From the NCBI RefSeq assembly GCF_017313765.1, contig NZ_JAFLNC010000001.1:806001-870000 (forward strand): a stretch of 64,000 nt of DNA. Reading direction: 5' to 3'. The notes under the pieces are model-generated. The model made no database searches, was not told where the DNA came from, and worked only from the letters and a program-made list of their open reading frames with translations. This document shows positions 26,522 through 35,362 of this stretch, one piece after another. The DNA comes from Sneathiella sedimenti (GTDB taxonomy: Bacteria > Pseudomonadota > Alphaproteobacteria > Sneathiellales > Sneathiellaceae). Positions within the stretch are counted from its first letter, which is position 1; every line of letters starts with the position of its first letter. A program made the position numbers and the translations under genes.

Positions 26522-27001
26522 TTATATATCAAGCGATTGTTGCTCATTTGGCAAGGCATTTTCTAGCCGGAGCAGGGCTATCTTTGTATCCAAGCCCCCA
26601 TCGCCGGAATAGCCACCCATTTTACCGCCCGCCGCCAGGATACGGTGACAGGGAATGATGATTGGGATCGGGTTTGCCCCACAGGCCGTGCCCACGGGTT
26701 GCGCAGCGGATCCGAGGATTTTTGCGATATCCCCATAGCTTTTAGTTTTCCCCGCCGGGATTTTGAGCATTTCCGCCCAGACCTTTTTCTGAAATTCGGT
26801 TCCCGGTGGATCGAGCGGCAGATCGAAATCGCCGATTTCTCCATCAAAATAACGATTGAGCTGGTCTACAGCCCGTTCCAGAAGCGGTGTTGTACGTTGC
26901 CACTCTGATGGGACCCATCCCCAATCGAGAGAGATGATTTTCCCTTCCTCCTCGGTGACCGTGAGATCGCCGACGGGGCTGTGCAGGCTAAGCTGGGCCA
27001 T
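26522..27001 (-). CDS. ogt: Methylated-DNA--protein-cysteine methyltransferase
   Basis: Suicide repair protein removing O6-methylguanine lesions. The DNA-binding helix-turn-helix is in IPAGKTKSYGDIAKILGSAAQPVG and the acceptor cysteine is in IIPCHRILAAGGKMGGYSG near residue 130. A short N-terminal alpha/beta domain without the Ada zinc site makes it an Ogt-type enzyme. I chose the ATG at 27001 (MAQLSLHSPVGDLTV), 159 residues; the frame runs 13 codons further without support. It overlaps the end of the thioredoxin-domain gene by 14 bp. Confidence 0.94.
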   Translation of the reverse strand: MAQLSLHSPVGDLTVTEEEGKIISLDWGWVPSEWQRTTPLLERAVDQLNRYFDGEIGDFDLPLDPPGTEFQKKVWAEMLKIPAGKTKSYGDIAKILGSAAQPVGTACGANPIPIIIPCHRILAAGGKMGGYSGDGGLDTKIALLRLENALPNEQQSLDI

Positions 27002-29030
27002 GGGCGGTTGTCTCCTTAAGCAGGGTAGCAAAGGCGGCAACTGAATTGGCGGGCGGCGAACAGGTCGGCCCGGTGCACAGATAAGCGGTCGGCTTGCCTT
27101 CCAGCTTTTTCTTTCCCTTTGCCGGATGGTCGAAGGGAAGGGAGTCGGTATCTTCCAAAATGTTCACGACTTTTGACGGCAGGCTGATATCCTTTAAAAC
27201 ATTAATCAGGTCAATGACTTCCGCATCACTTCGGTTGCCGATGATGATCACCTGCCGGGCATTGACGAGGGTTTCGAAATTGTTGAGGAGCGTCGCGAGG
27301 GGGAAGAAATTCCGGGCAAGTTCGGACGAGAAGCAGCGTAGCAGGTTGGTTGCCTTCTCGAACGGATCCCGTGCGCCCGTGAGCAGATGCAGCTTCGCCA
27401 GAACTTCCAGCATGGTTCCGTTGCCCGACGGAACAGCATTGTCATGGGCGTTCTTGCTGCGAACGATCAGGGCTTCCGCATCATCGGCGGTGTAGAAATA
27501 GCCGCCGCCATTGTCGTCCCAGAAATGCGTGTTCAGGATTGCGACCCATTGTTCCGCCCGTTCCAGGTAAAATGCCTTGCCTGTCACTTCATGAAGAACA
27601 AGGGCCGCGCGGGCCATATTGGCGTAATCATCGAGCAGGCCCGTATGTAATGCCCGTCCCAATCGATAGCTGTGGAAAAGACGGCCATTTTGTTCCATGG
27701 AATGGGTGGTAATGGCGACGAAGGCCCGTTCGGCTGCGTCGATCCAGTGGACCTCCTCGAAATATTGTCCGGCGCGAGCGAGGGTGCTGATCATCAATCC
27801 GTTCCAGTCGGTGAGGACCTTGTCGTCAAGTCCGGGGCGAATGCGGTTTTCCCGATGATCAAACAATGCCTGGCGCCATGGCGCCAAGTCGGCCTCGGCC
27901 TGGATGTCGAGTCGATCAGGATATTTTAGCCGATTGATTATATTGGTATTTTCCCAATTCCCTTCCGGCAGGATACCGTAAATCTCGTTAAAATGCGGGG
28001 CATGTTCGCCGAGGATTTCGTCAATCTCCGTCTTGGACCAGGTATAGAACTTGCCTTCAACGCCCTCGGAATCCGCATCGATTGTCGCCGCAAAACCTCC
28101 CTCCTCCGTGACCATCTCGCGGAGAAGCCAGCCGACCGTTTCCTGTATACGTTCCTCGAACAGTTCTGATTTCGTTTCGTTATGTACCATTAACATTAGG
28201 TCGAGAATTTGCGCATTATCGTAGAGCATTTTCTCGAAATGCGGCGCAAGCCATTCCGCATCGGTGGAATAACGCGCAAAGCCGCCGCCAAGATGATCAT
28301 ATATCCCGCCCTGAGACATGCCGGTAAGGGCCTTGATGACGACTTCGGAGAGGGCGGCATTGCCTGTGCGAAGGTAACTGCGCCAAATATTCTCCAAAAC
28401 GTAGGTCTGCGGGAATTTTGGGGCTGAGCCGATCCCCCCATGAACCGGGTCTGCCTCCTCCGCATAGCGCGCGGCAATTCGCTCCAGGACCTCTAGAGTG
28501 AGTTTCGGTCGGTCGCCTTCCTGTGTTGCATTCAGGCTTTTAAGCGCGGATTTCAGCGCATCGCGGTTCTTTGTGACTTTTTCGGGTTCATTCTTGAATA
28601 TTTCTGACACCGTCCGCAGCACATTGCGAAACCCGGGCCGCCCGTAAGAATTCTCCGGCGGAAAATAGGTGCCGCCCCAGAAGGGTTCCCCGCTTGAATT
28701 CAGGAACATGGTCAGCGGCCAGCCGCCCTGTTCCCCGAGAAGGGCGAGGGCACTCTGATAGATCTGGTCAATATCCGGTCGTTCTTCCCGATCGACCTTG
28801 ATATTGATGAAGAGATCGTTCATCAGCGCAGCGGTTTCCTCATTCTCGAAGCTTTCATGCGCCATTACATGGCACCAGTGACAGGCTGCATAACCCACGC
28901 TGAGCAGGATTGGCTTGCCTTCTTTTCTGGCAAGTGCAAGGGTTTCCGCGCTCCAGGGTTGCCAGTGGACCGGGTTGTCCTGATGTTGAAGAAGGTAAGG
29001 GCTGGTTTCGAGCTTCAGTAAATTTTTCAT
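26988..29030 (-). CDS. Thioredoxin domain-containing protein (DUF255/YyaL family)
   Basis: A 680-residue protein of the YyaL/SPATA20 family. The N-terminal thioredoxin-like domain has GYAACHWCHVMAHESFEN near residue 45 and YFPPENSYGRPGF. The remainder resembles an (alpha/alpha)6 barrel of glycan-processing enzymes, with GGFARYSTDAEWLAPHFEKMLYDNAQ and LTDWNGLMISTLARAGQ. The function is not established. The last 35 residues carry two cysteines (LCTGPTCSPP). It is first in a minus-strand unit with ogt and the quinone reductase and diverges from the DUF6489-like gene by about 100 bp. Confidence 0.93.
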   Translation of the reverse strand: MKNLLKLETSPYLLQHQDNPVHWQPWSAETLALARKEGKPILLSVGYAACHWCHVMAHESFENEETAALMNDLFINIKVDREERPDIDQIYQSALALLGEQGGWPLTMFLNSSGEPFWGGTYFPPENSYGRPGFRNVLRTVSEIFKNEPEKVTKNRDALKSALKSLNATQEGDRPKLTLEVLERIAARYAEEADPVHGGIGSAPKFPQTYVLENIWRSYLRTGNAALSEVVIKALTGMSQGGIYDHLGGGFARYSTDAEWLAPHFEKMLYDNAQILDLMLMVHNETKSELFEERIQETVGWLLREMVTEEGGFAATIDADSEGVEGKFYTWSKTEIDEILGEHAPHFNEIYGILPEGNWENTNIINRLKYPDRLDIQAEADLAPWRQALFDHRENRIRPGLDDKVLTDWNGLMISTLARAGQYFEEVHWIDAAERAFVAITTHSMEQNGRLFHSYRLGRALHTGLLDDYANMARAALVLHEVTGKAFYLERAEQWVAILNTHFWDDNGGGYFYTADDAEALIVRSKNAHDNAVPSGNGTMLEVLAKLHLLTGARDPFEKATNLLRCFSSELARNFFPLATLLNNFETLVNARQVIIIGNRSDAEVIDLINVLKDISLPSKVVNILEDTDSLPFDHPAKGKKKLEGKPTAYLCTGPTCSPPANSVAAFATLLKETTAHGPA

Positions 29031-29131
29031 CTATTACCCTGTTCTTGGCCCCTAAATTCGGTATATAGGAGGCTGACGTGCTATGTTGTAGCAGAGCAAC
29101 CGCCGCCGGATCAATGAGGAGTGCCCCGTTC

Positions 29132-29377
29132 ATGAAGATTACTGTTGATATTGACTGTACACCACAGGAAGCAAGAACTTTTCTCGGGCTCCCCGAAGTT
29201 GAAAAAATGCAGGAAGCCGTGATGAAGGAGTTGCAGGCGAAAATGCTTGAGAATATCGCCAATCTTGATCCCGAGAATATGATGAAAACCTGGCTACCTG
29301 CCGGTATTCAGGGGTTCGAGCAGATGCAGAAGATGTTTTGGTCCCAGTTCAACAAGGGCGAAAACGAGGGGAAATAG
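29132..29377 (+). CDS. Small DUF6489-like protein
   Basis: An 81-residue protein conserved in Alphaproteobacteria: MKITVDIDCTPQEARTFLGL, then amphipathic helices with EKMQEAVMKELQAKMLENIA and a C-terminal PAGIQGFEQMQKMFWSQF. The last part recalls the helical pattern of phasin-like granule proteins, but this is a weak resemblance. I start at the ATG at 29132 (GGAG 10 nt upstream) rather than 29078. It is 27 bp ahead of mnmE. No function is known. Confidence 0.8.
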   Translation: MKITVDIDCTPQEARTFLGLPEVEKMQEAVMKELQAKMLENIANLDPENMMKTWLPAGIQGFEQMQKMFWSQFNKGENEGK

Positions 29378-29404
29378 GCGCGGTATTCCTGGCGATATAC
29401 AGCA

Positions 29405-30736
29405 ATGAATTTTTCCGAAACCATCTTCGCACTGGCAAGCGGGCGAGGTCGCGCGGGCGTGGCTGTCGTGCGGATTTCCGGCCCCGGCGCCATGGCGGCT
29501 TTAGAGGAGCTGAGCGGACAATCCAGGCCGGAAGCGCGCCGGGCAGTTCTGCGACCGCTATATCGGTCAAAAGATAAATCACTTATAGATCAATCACTTG
29601 CTATATCTTTTCCAGGCCCAAAAAGCTTTACGGGAGAAGATGTGGTGGAGCTGCATCTGCATGGCGGGCCCGCTATTCTGGCGGCATTGTTTGCTGAACT
29701 GGCGGCTTTTCCCGCTTTTCGCCCGGCGGATCCGGGTGAGTTTACCCGGCGGGCGTTTGAGCACGGGAAAATGGACCTGACAGAAGCAGAAGGGCTTGGT
29801 GATCTCGTGAATGCGGAGACGGAGGCACAGGCCCGTCAGGCCCTTCGTCAGATGCAGGGAGAACTGGGGCGGCTATATGACGGTTGGCGGGAACAGCTGA
29901 TTTCCTCCCTCGCGCATCTGGAGGCGGATATCGACTTTCCGGACGAGGATCTGCCCGATGGTGTTGCGGCGGCCATCGCGCCGAAGATTGCGGCATTGCG
30001 GGGAGAGATTGAAAGTCATCTTGCCGATGGTCACAGGGGAGAGAAAATCCGCGATGGTCTGGATGTGGTGATCCTGGGGCAGCCGAATGTGGGAAAATCA
30101 AGCCTTCTGAACGCACTTGCAAGACGGGAGGCGGCGATTGTTTCCGATGAGGCGGGGACGACCCGGGATATCATTGAGGTACCGATGGACCTTGCGGGGT
30201 ATCCTGTAACTATCGTGGATACGGCTGGATTACGGGACTCCGAGAACGTAATTGAGCGTGAGGGCGTCCGTCGGGCACGGGATCGGGCGAAAAAGGCGGA
30301 TATCCGGCTTTTCATGACAACCGCCGATGCGCCTGATATTCCGTCCGAGTTTGCCGACCTTTTTGAGGAAAGTGATTACCGTCTTGTCAACAAGTCCGAT
30401 CTCGCTACGATCGGGATAAAGGAAAACGCAAAGTCCCGGATATTTTCGCTGTCCGTGAAAACCGGTCTTGGTGTTGATGGTTTGATGACGGCCCTTGAGG
30501 CGGATGTGACCCGCCGGCTTGATCTTTCAGGCGCGCCCGCACTTACCCGGTTGCGACATCGGCAGGCGCTGGAGGAATGTGTAGCCGCGCTTCAACGATT
30601 TGAGGCGGCGCGGGAGCCCGAACTCGCGGCGGAAGACGCGCGACTCGCTGTCCGGTCTCTTGGGCGGATTACCGGCCGTGTTGATGTGGAGGATATTCTT
30701 GACGTTATTTTCGGTGATTTTTGTATTGGAAAATAG
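29405..30736 (+). CDS. mnmE: tRNA modification GTPase MnmE
   Basis: With MnmG, adds the carboxymethylaminomethyl group to U34 of tRNAs. The N-terminal tetrahydrofolate-binding domain (about 1-115) begins ETIFALASGRGRAGVAVVRISG. A helical domain is interrupted by the G domain (about 215-370) with P-loop GQPNVGKSS, switch II DTAGLRDS and NKSDLA. The C-terminal CIGK is the catalytic FCIGK-type motif. Its 443 residues are slightly short but complete. Two parS sites and 142 bp separate it from mnmG. Confidence 0.97.
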   Translation: MNFSETIFALASGRGRAGVAVVRISGPGAMAALEELSGQSRPEARRAVLRPLYRSKDKSLIDQSLAISFPGPKSFTGEDVVELHLHGGPAILAALFAELAAFPAFRPADPGEFTRRAFEHGKMDLTEAEGLGDLVNAETEAQARQALRQMQGELGRLYDGWREQLISSLAHLEADIDFPDEDLPDGVAAAIAPKIAALRGEIESHLADGHRGEKIRDGLDVVILGQPNVGKSSLLNALARREAAIVSDEAGTTRDIIEVPMDLAGYPVTIVDTAGLRDSENVIEREGVRRARDRAKKADIRLFMTTADAPDIPSEFADLFEESDYRLVNKSDLATIGIKENAKSRIFSLSVKTGLGVDGLMTALEADVTRRLDLSGAPALTRLRHRQALEECVAALQRFEAAREPELAAEDARLAVRSLGRITGRVDVEDILDVIFGDFCIGK

Positions 30737-30749
30737 GGCGGCGGGCAGA

Positions 30750-30765
30750 TGTTTCACGTGAAACA
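30750..30765. other. parS site 1 in the mnmE-mnmG gap
   Basis: Perfect 16-bp TGTTTCACGTGAAACA palindrome, the ParB nucleation site conserved from Firmicutes to Proteobacteria. Located 14 bp after the mnmE stop, about 9.5 kb from the putative origin. Confidence 0.95.
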
Positions 30766-30788
30766 TCTCTTGGGAAGATGGAAATCAG

Positions 30789-30804
30789 TGTTTCACGTGA
30801 AACA
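30789..30804. other. parS site 2 in the mnmE-mnmG gap
   Basis: Second perfect TGTTTCACGTGAAACA copy, starting 39 bp after the start of site 1, nearly four helical turns. It is thus almost on the same face of DNA, which may help ParB dimers bind side by side. Confidence 0.95.
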
Positions 30805-30884
30805 TTCAAAGAAGTCCCTTTTCCCGGCTTGTCAAAAACCGTGACTCTCTATATGTAAGGCATCCTATTTATAAGGGTTTGGTC

Positions 30885-32747
30885 ATGAGCGGATATGATG
30901 TAATTGTCATTGGCGGGGGACACGCGGGCTGCGAGGCCGCGGCGGCTTCTGCGCGCCTTGGGGCAGCGACCCTCCTGATTACCCATAAACTGGAAACCAT
31001 TGGCGAAATGTCCTGTAATCCCGCGATTGGGGGATTGGGCAAGGGCCATTTGGTTCGGGAAATTGATGCGCTTGACGGGGTGATGGGACGCGTTGCCGAT
31101 GCTGCGGGCATCCAGTTCCGTCTTTTGAACCGCCGAAAAGGGCCCGCAGTGCGGGGACCACGCGCACAGTCCGACCGGAAACTCTATCGGCAGGCCATGC
31201 AGGCGGCGCTTGCGTCCCAGGATAATCTTGACATTCGTGCCGCCGCTGTCGAGGACCTGATTGTTCGGGACGGCGTTGTGAGGGGCGTAATCACCGGCGA
31301 CGGTGAGGAAATTCCCGCCGGAAAAGTAATTCTGACCACGGGGACCTTCCTGCGTGGACTTATTCATATGGGCGAGAAGAAGATTCCGGCAGGCCGGATT
31401 GGTGACGCGCCGTCCAATGGCCTCTCCGTTACTTTGGAACGGGCCGGATTTGAGTTGGGTCGGTTGAAAACCGGGACGCCTGCACGTCTGGACAGAAAAA
31501 CCATTAACTGGTCCATTCTTGAAGAACAGCCGGGAGACGAAGTACCGGTACCGTTCTCTTTCCTGACGACGGAGATTTCGACCCCGCAGGTAAATTGCCA
31601 TATTACCGGCACCAGCGAGGAAACCCATCGTATTATCCGGGATAATTTGCATCGGGCCCCGATGTATTCGGGACAGATTGAAGGGACGGGGCCTCGATAT
31701 TGCCCCTCTATCGAGGATAAGGTTGTTCGTTTCGCGGATAAAACAAGCCACCAGATTTTTCTGGAGCCGGAAGGGCTTGATGACGATACGATCTATCCGA
31801 ATGGAATTTCCACTTCCTTGCCGGAAGACGTCCAGATGGCGTTCCTGCGCTCCATTCCCGGACTAGAAAAGGTCGAATGGTTCCGCGCGGGCTACGCCAT
31901 AGAATATGATTTTGTTGATCCGCGGGAGCTAAAACCCACTTTAGAGACGCGTAAGCTCAAGAATCTTTATCTTGCCGGGCAGATTAACGGGACGACAGGC
32001 TATGAGGAAGCGGCGGCCCAAGGCCTGATGGCCGGTTTGAATGCTGCGCGGAATGCCGGGGGCGGGGATGATATCATTCTTGATCGCGCGGATGCCTATA
32101 TAGGGGTAATGATTGACGACCTGGTAACGCGGGGGACAAAAGAACCCTATCGTATGTTTACCTCTCGCGCAGAATATCGCCTGATACTTCGTGCTGACAA
32201 TGCAGATCAGCGCCTGACGGGGCTCGGGATGGAAATCGGCTGTGTGGGAACTGGCCGTGGATTGCAGTTTACGGAAAAGCTGAAAGACCTGGAAAAGGCC
32301 CGGTTGCTTTTCGGAACCCTCAATCTAACGCCAAATGAGGCCCGCCGTCATGGACTTAACGTCAATCAGGACGGCGTTCGCCGGACGGCGGCCAGTCTGC
32401 TTGCCCATCCGGATATTGATTTAGGGGACATTGCCCGTATCTGGCCGGAGGTAAAGGAAATAAAGGCTGATATTCTGGAACAACTTGCCATTGATGCTCA
32501 GTACAGCGGATATCTGGAACGCCAGAAATCCGATATTCAGGATTTCCGCAAAGACGAGGCCCTACAGCTGCCAGAAACCCTTCGCTTTGAGCAGGTTGCC
32601 GGTCTGTCGAACGAAGTACGGCAAAAACTTATTGATGTCCGACCCACGACACTGGGGCAGGCCGCCCGAATTTCCGGGGTAACACCCGCGGCGCTGACGG
32701 CGTTGTTGTCCCATGTAAAGCGCGGCGCGCATCGCCAGCATGGCTGA
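30885..32747 (+). CDS. mnmG: tRNA uridine-5-carboxymethylaminomethyl modification enzyme MnmG
   Basis: FAD-dependent partner of MnmE (GidA). The dinucleotide-binding [21 protein letters not shown] is at residues 6-26. Family signatures are [64 protein letters not shown] and [16 protein letters not shown]. The C-terminal helical tail (to residue 620) binds MnmE. I use the ATG at 30885 with AAGGG upstream, although a TTG two codons earlier is in frame. It overlaps rsmG by 8 bp. Confidence 0.97.
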   Translation: MSGYDVIVIGGGHAGCEAAAASARLGAATLLITHKLETIGEMSCNPAIGGLGKGHLVREIDALDGVMGRVADAAGIQFRLLNRRKGPAVRGPRAQSDRKLYRQAMQAALASQDNLDIRAAAVEDLIVRDGVVRGVITGDGEEIPAGKVILTTGTFLRGLIHMGEKKIPAGRIGDAPSNGLSVTLERAGFELGRLKTGTPARLDRKTINWSILEEQPGDEVPVPFSFLTTEISTPQVNCHITGTSEETHRIIRDNLHRAPMYSGQIEGTGPRYCPSIEDKVVRFADKTSHQIFLEPEGLDDDTIYPNGISTSLPEDVQMAFLRSIPGLEKVEWFRAGYAIEYDFVDPRELKPTLETRKLKNLYLAGQINGTTGYEEAAAQGLMAGLNAARNAGGGDDIILDRADAYIGVMIDDLVTRGTKEPYRMFTSRAEYRLILRADNADQRLTGLGMEIGCVGTGRGLQFTEKLKDLEKARLLFGTLNLTPNEARRHGLNVNQDGVRRTAASLLAHPDIDLGDIARIWPEVKEIKADILEQLAIDAQYSGYLERQKSDIQDFRKDEALQLPETLRFEQVAGLSNEVRQKLIDVRPTTLGQAARISGVTPAALTALLSHVKRGAHRQHG

Positions 32748-33396
32748 TGTACCTTCTCCTCTCGGCCCGGAGGGGTTCCAGGCGGCCACCAATGTTTCAC
32801 GTGAAACATTGGACCGTCTTACGGTTTATGCGGAGCTTCTTAAAAAGTGGCAAAAAGCCATCAACCTTGTCGGCAAGTCTACCCTGAAGGATCTCTGGCG
32901 CCGGCATATGCTGGATAGCTTCCAGTTACTTTCCCATGTGGATCGAGCAAACGGAAGTTGGATCGACCTTGGGAGTGGGGCAGGGTTTCCCGCCTTGGTG
33001 GTCGCGATTTGCAGTGAATTCGATGTTCACGCCCTTGAAAGTGACCAGCGTAAATGCCTTTTCATGAGTAATGTTTCACGTGAAACATCCGCCAATCTTA
33101 CTCTTCACCGGGGGAGGATCGAGGAAATTACCCCGTTTTCTGCTGATATTATCTCTGCCCGAGCCCTGGCCCCCCTCGACAAACTGCTTGACCTCGCGGC
33201 GCCCTTTGCCCATGACGCGACAGAAATTCTGTTTTTAAAGGGACAAGATGTAGATGAGGAATTGACCAAAGCCTCTAAATGTTGGATTATGGACGTCGAA
33301 AAACGCTGTAGTTTAACAAGTGAAGACGGCTGCATCCTTAAAATCACGGGATTACGCCGCCGATCATCGTCAGGAGAGGCAGAAAATCATGAGTAA
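32740..33396 (+). CDS. rsmG: 16S rRNA (guanine-527-N7)-methyltransferase RsmG
   Basis: Methylates G527 of 16S rRNA; mutation gives low-level streptomycin resistance in other bacteria. The SAM-binding [17 protein letters not shown] is near residue 75, preceded by [12 protein letters not shown] and followed by [10 protein letters not shown]. The 218 residues are typical. Two parS sites lie inside it, and both are read in the frame that gives NVSRET (about residues 18-23 and 111-116). It overlaps mnmG by 8 bp and parA by 8 bp, forming the classical mnmG-rsmG-parA-parB string. Confidence 0.96.
   Translation: MADVPSPLGPEGFQAATNVSRETLDRLTVYAELLKKWQKAINLVGKSTLKDLWRRHMLDSFQLLSHVDRANGSWIDLGSGAGFPALVVAICSEFDVHALESDQRKCLFMSNVSRETSANLTLHRGRIEEITPFSADIISARALAPLDKLLDLAAPFAHDATEILFLKGQDVDEELTKASKCWIMDVEKRCSLTSEDGCILKITGLRRRSSSGEAENHE
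32793..32808. other. parS site 3 inside rsmG
   Basis: Perfect TGTTTCACGTGAAACA palindrome in the 5' part of rsmG, where it encodes part of NVSRET. Conserved parS placement in rsmG is known in other bacteria. Confidence 0.95.
33072..33087. other. parS site 4 inside rsmG
   Basis: Perfect TGTTTCACGTGAAACA palindrome in the middle of rsmG, again in the frame giving NVSRET. It starts 279 bp after site 3 and 300 bp before parA. Confidence 0.95.
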
Positions 33397-34204
33397 GGAT
33401 GTTGCAAGTCTTCGAAAATCGGCAACGGCGCGTATTCTGGCCATAGCCAACCAAAAAGGCGGTGTCGGTAAAACCACGACAACCATCAACCTGGCAACTG
33501 CCTTGGCGGCGGTCGGTCAGAGGGTCCTGATTGTGGATATTGATCCGCAAGGAAACGCCAGTACCGGTTTTGGTATCGGCCGCGAAGACCGCGAACATAA
33601 TGTTTATGGTGTCCTGATGGGGACAACGCCCATTCAGACGGCGATACACAAGACAAATATTCCCCAACTCGACCTGGTGCCGTCCACGGCGGACCTATCC
33701 GGGGCAGAATTGGAACTGATTGAGCTGCCACGTCGCAGTCACCGTCTTTATGATGCGGTCTCGGAAGTGCGCGGCGACTATGATTATATCCTGATCGACT
33801 GCCCGCCGTCACTGAACCTCCTGACCCTCAATGCCATGGTGGCGGTACATGCGGTTGTTGTACCGCTGCAATGCGAGTTTTTCGCGCTCGAAGGGCTCAG
33901 CATGCTGATTAAGACGATTGAAAGAGTGCGATTGACCCTTAATCCGGCACTGGAAATCCAGGGCGTTGTCTTGACCATGTTCGACAAGCGGAATAATCTC
34001 TCCCTGCAAGTGGCGCAGGATGTGCGCGATTTTCTCGGTGACAAAGTATATCGGACCGTCATTCCCCGGAATGTGCGGATTTCGGAAGCGCCCAGCCATG
34101 GTAAGCCCGTGCTGATCTACGATCATCGCTGTGCCGGCAGCCAGGCCTATATCCGCCTCGCCAGTGAAGTGATTCGACGTGAACGCCATCTGAACGCAGC
34201 CTGA
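33389..34204 (+). CDS. parA: Chromosome partitioning ATPase ParA
   Basis: Walker-type ATPase that moves ParB-parS complexes over the nucleoid. The deviant Walker A IANQKGGVGKTTTTINLA is near residue 22 with the signature Lys, Walker A' is VDIDPQGNAS, and Walker B is YILIDCPPSL. Residues after the core, VIPRNVRISEAPSHGKP, are typical of chromosomal ParA/Soj. I start at the ATG at 33389, with AGGAGAGG upstream and an 8-bp overlap with rsmG, giving 271 residues. parB follows after 22 bp. Confidence 0.97.
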   Translation: MSKDVASLRKSATARILAIANQKGGVGKTTTTINLATALAAVGQRVLIVDIDPQGNASTGFGIGREDREHNVYGVLMGTTPIQTAIHKTNIPQLDLVPSTADLSGAELELIELPRRSHRLYDAVSEVRGDYDYILIDCPPSLNLLTLNAMVAVHAVVVPLQCEFFALEGLSMLIKTIERVRLTLNPALEIQGVVLTMFDKRNNLSLQVAQDVRDFLGDKVYRTVIPRNVRISEAPSHGKPVLIYDHRCAGSQAYIRLASEVIRRERHLNAA

Positions 34205-34226
34205 CGGGCTGGAATGTGAATAAGTG

Positions 34227-35354
34227 ATGTCAGACGATACCTCAAAAAAGAAACTGGGGCGGGGATTGTCCGCCCTGCTTGGCGACGATGCGGCGACGGA
34301 CTACGCCGATCTCGACAAGATTCGCTCGACCAAGGAAGTGCCGGTGGAGCAGCTGCGTGCCAACCAGTACCAGCCGCGCCTCGACTGGGATATGGAGGCA
34401 CTGGATAGCCTTGCCGCCTCCATCGCCGAAAAAGGGGTTCTGCAACCTATTCTGGTGCGTCGCAATCCGGGCAGCTACAGTGAATATGAGATCGTCGCGG
34501 GCGAACGCCGCTGGCGCGCGGCGCAAAAGGCCCAGCTTCATACTGTCCCGGTCATCATCAAGGAATTGACCGACGCAGAATCGATGGAAATTGCGCTGAT
34601 CGAGAATATCCAGCGCGAGGATCTCTCCCCAATCGAGGAAGCGGAAGGCTACAAACGGTTGATGGGCGAGTTTGACCATACCCAGGAAAGCCTGTCACAG
34701 CATGTGGGGAAAAGCCGGACACATGTGGCCAATATGATGCGCCTGTTGACCCTGCCAGGGTCCGTCCAGACACTGGTGCGGGAAGGGAGTTTGTCCGCGG
34801 GGGCGGCGCGCGCCCTGATCAATCACGAGAATGCAGAAAAGCTCGCGAGGAAGATCGTCGACGAGGGATTGAGTGTCCGGGCCGTTGAAAAACTGGTAAA
34901 AAAGGGCGACAAAGCGGATCAGGATACGACGACACGGCCGCGCACCGCCAAGTCTTCCCGGATGGAAAAGAGCGCAGATGTGCGGGAACTTGAGGATGAT
35001 CTCACCAATGCGATTGGTATGTCGGTGGAGATCAATCACTTTGCCGATGGTCGGGGCACGGTGACCATCCATTACGGAAATCTCGACCAACTGGATGATG
35101 CCTGCCGTCGCCTGACACGGGAACCACTGCCGACACTTCATGACTCCAGGGAAGAAGACCCGATCGAGGAAGGGGATGACCTTAGCGATGAGTTTGACGC
35201 CTTTCAAAAAGACGCCGACGCTGAAGACAACGCGCTGGAAGAGACCCCGGTCGATCCCGCTCCTGAAAAACCGGACGACAAGGATGACGGTGAGCCCGAA
35301 TATGATTACGATGATGAAATCAAGGGCGCCCTTGGCGACGCGCTGAAAGAGTAA
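34227..35354 (+). CDS. parB: Chromosome partitioning protein ParB with acidic C-terminal tail
   Basis: CTP-dependent DNA clamp that loads at parS. The N-terminal KKKLGRGLSALLGDD carries the ParA-activating Arg/Lys segment. The CTPase domain has QYQPR, the GERRWRAAQKA box and ENIQREDLSPIEEAEGYKRL. The helix-turn-helix is in SQHVGKSRTHVANMMRLLTLP. The C-terminal dimerisation domain ends near DQLDDACRRL (about 297). After that, about 78 extra residues are strongly acidic (32 Asp/Glu, 7 Lys/Arg) and probably disordered. Most ParB proteins stop near residue 290-300. The ATG at 34227 is preferred over a GTG one codon before. Confidence 0.97.
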   Translation: MSDDTSKKKLGRGLSALLGDDAATDYADLDKIRSTKEVPVEQLRANQYQPRLDWDMEALDSLAASIAEKGVLQPILVRRNPGSYSEYEIVAGERRWRAAQKAQLHTVPVIIKELTDAESMEIALIENIQREDLSPIEEAEGYKRLMGEFDHTQESLSQHVGKSRTHVANMMRLLTLPGSVQTLVREGSLSAGAARALINHENAEKLARKIVDEGLSVRAVEKLVKKGDKADQDTTTRPRTAKSSRMEKSADVRELEDDLTNAIGMSVEINHFADGRGTVTIHYGNLDQLDDACRRLTREPLPTLHDSREEDPIEEGDDLSDEFDAFQKDADAEDNALEETPVDPAPEKPDDKDDGEPEYDYDDEIKGALGDALKE

Positions 35355-35362
35355 TTCAACTT

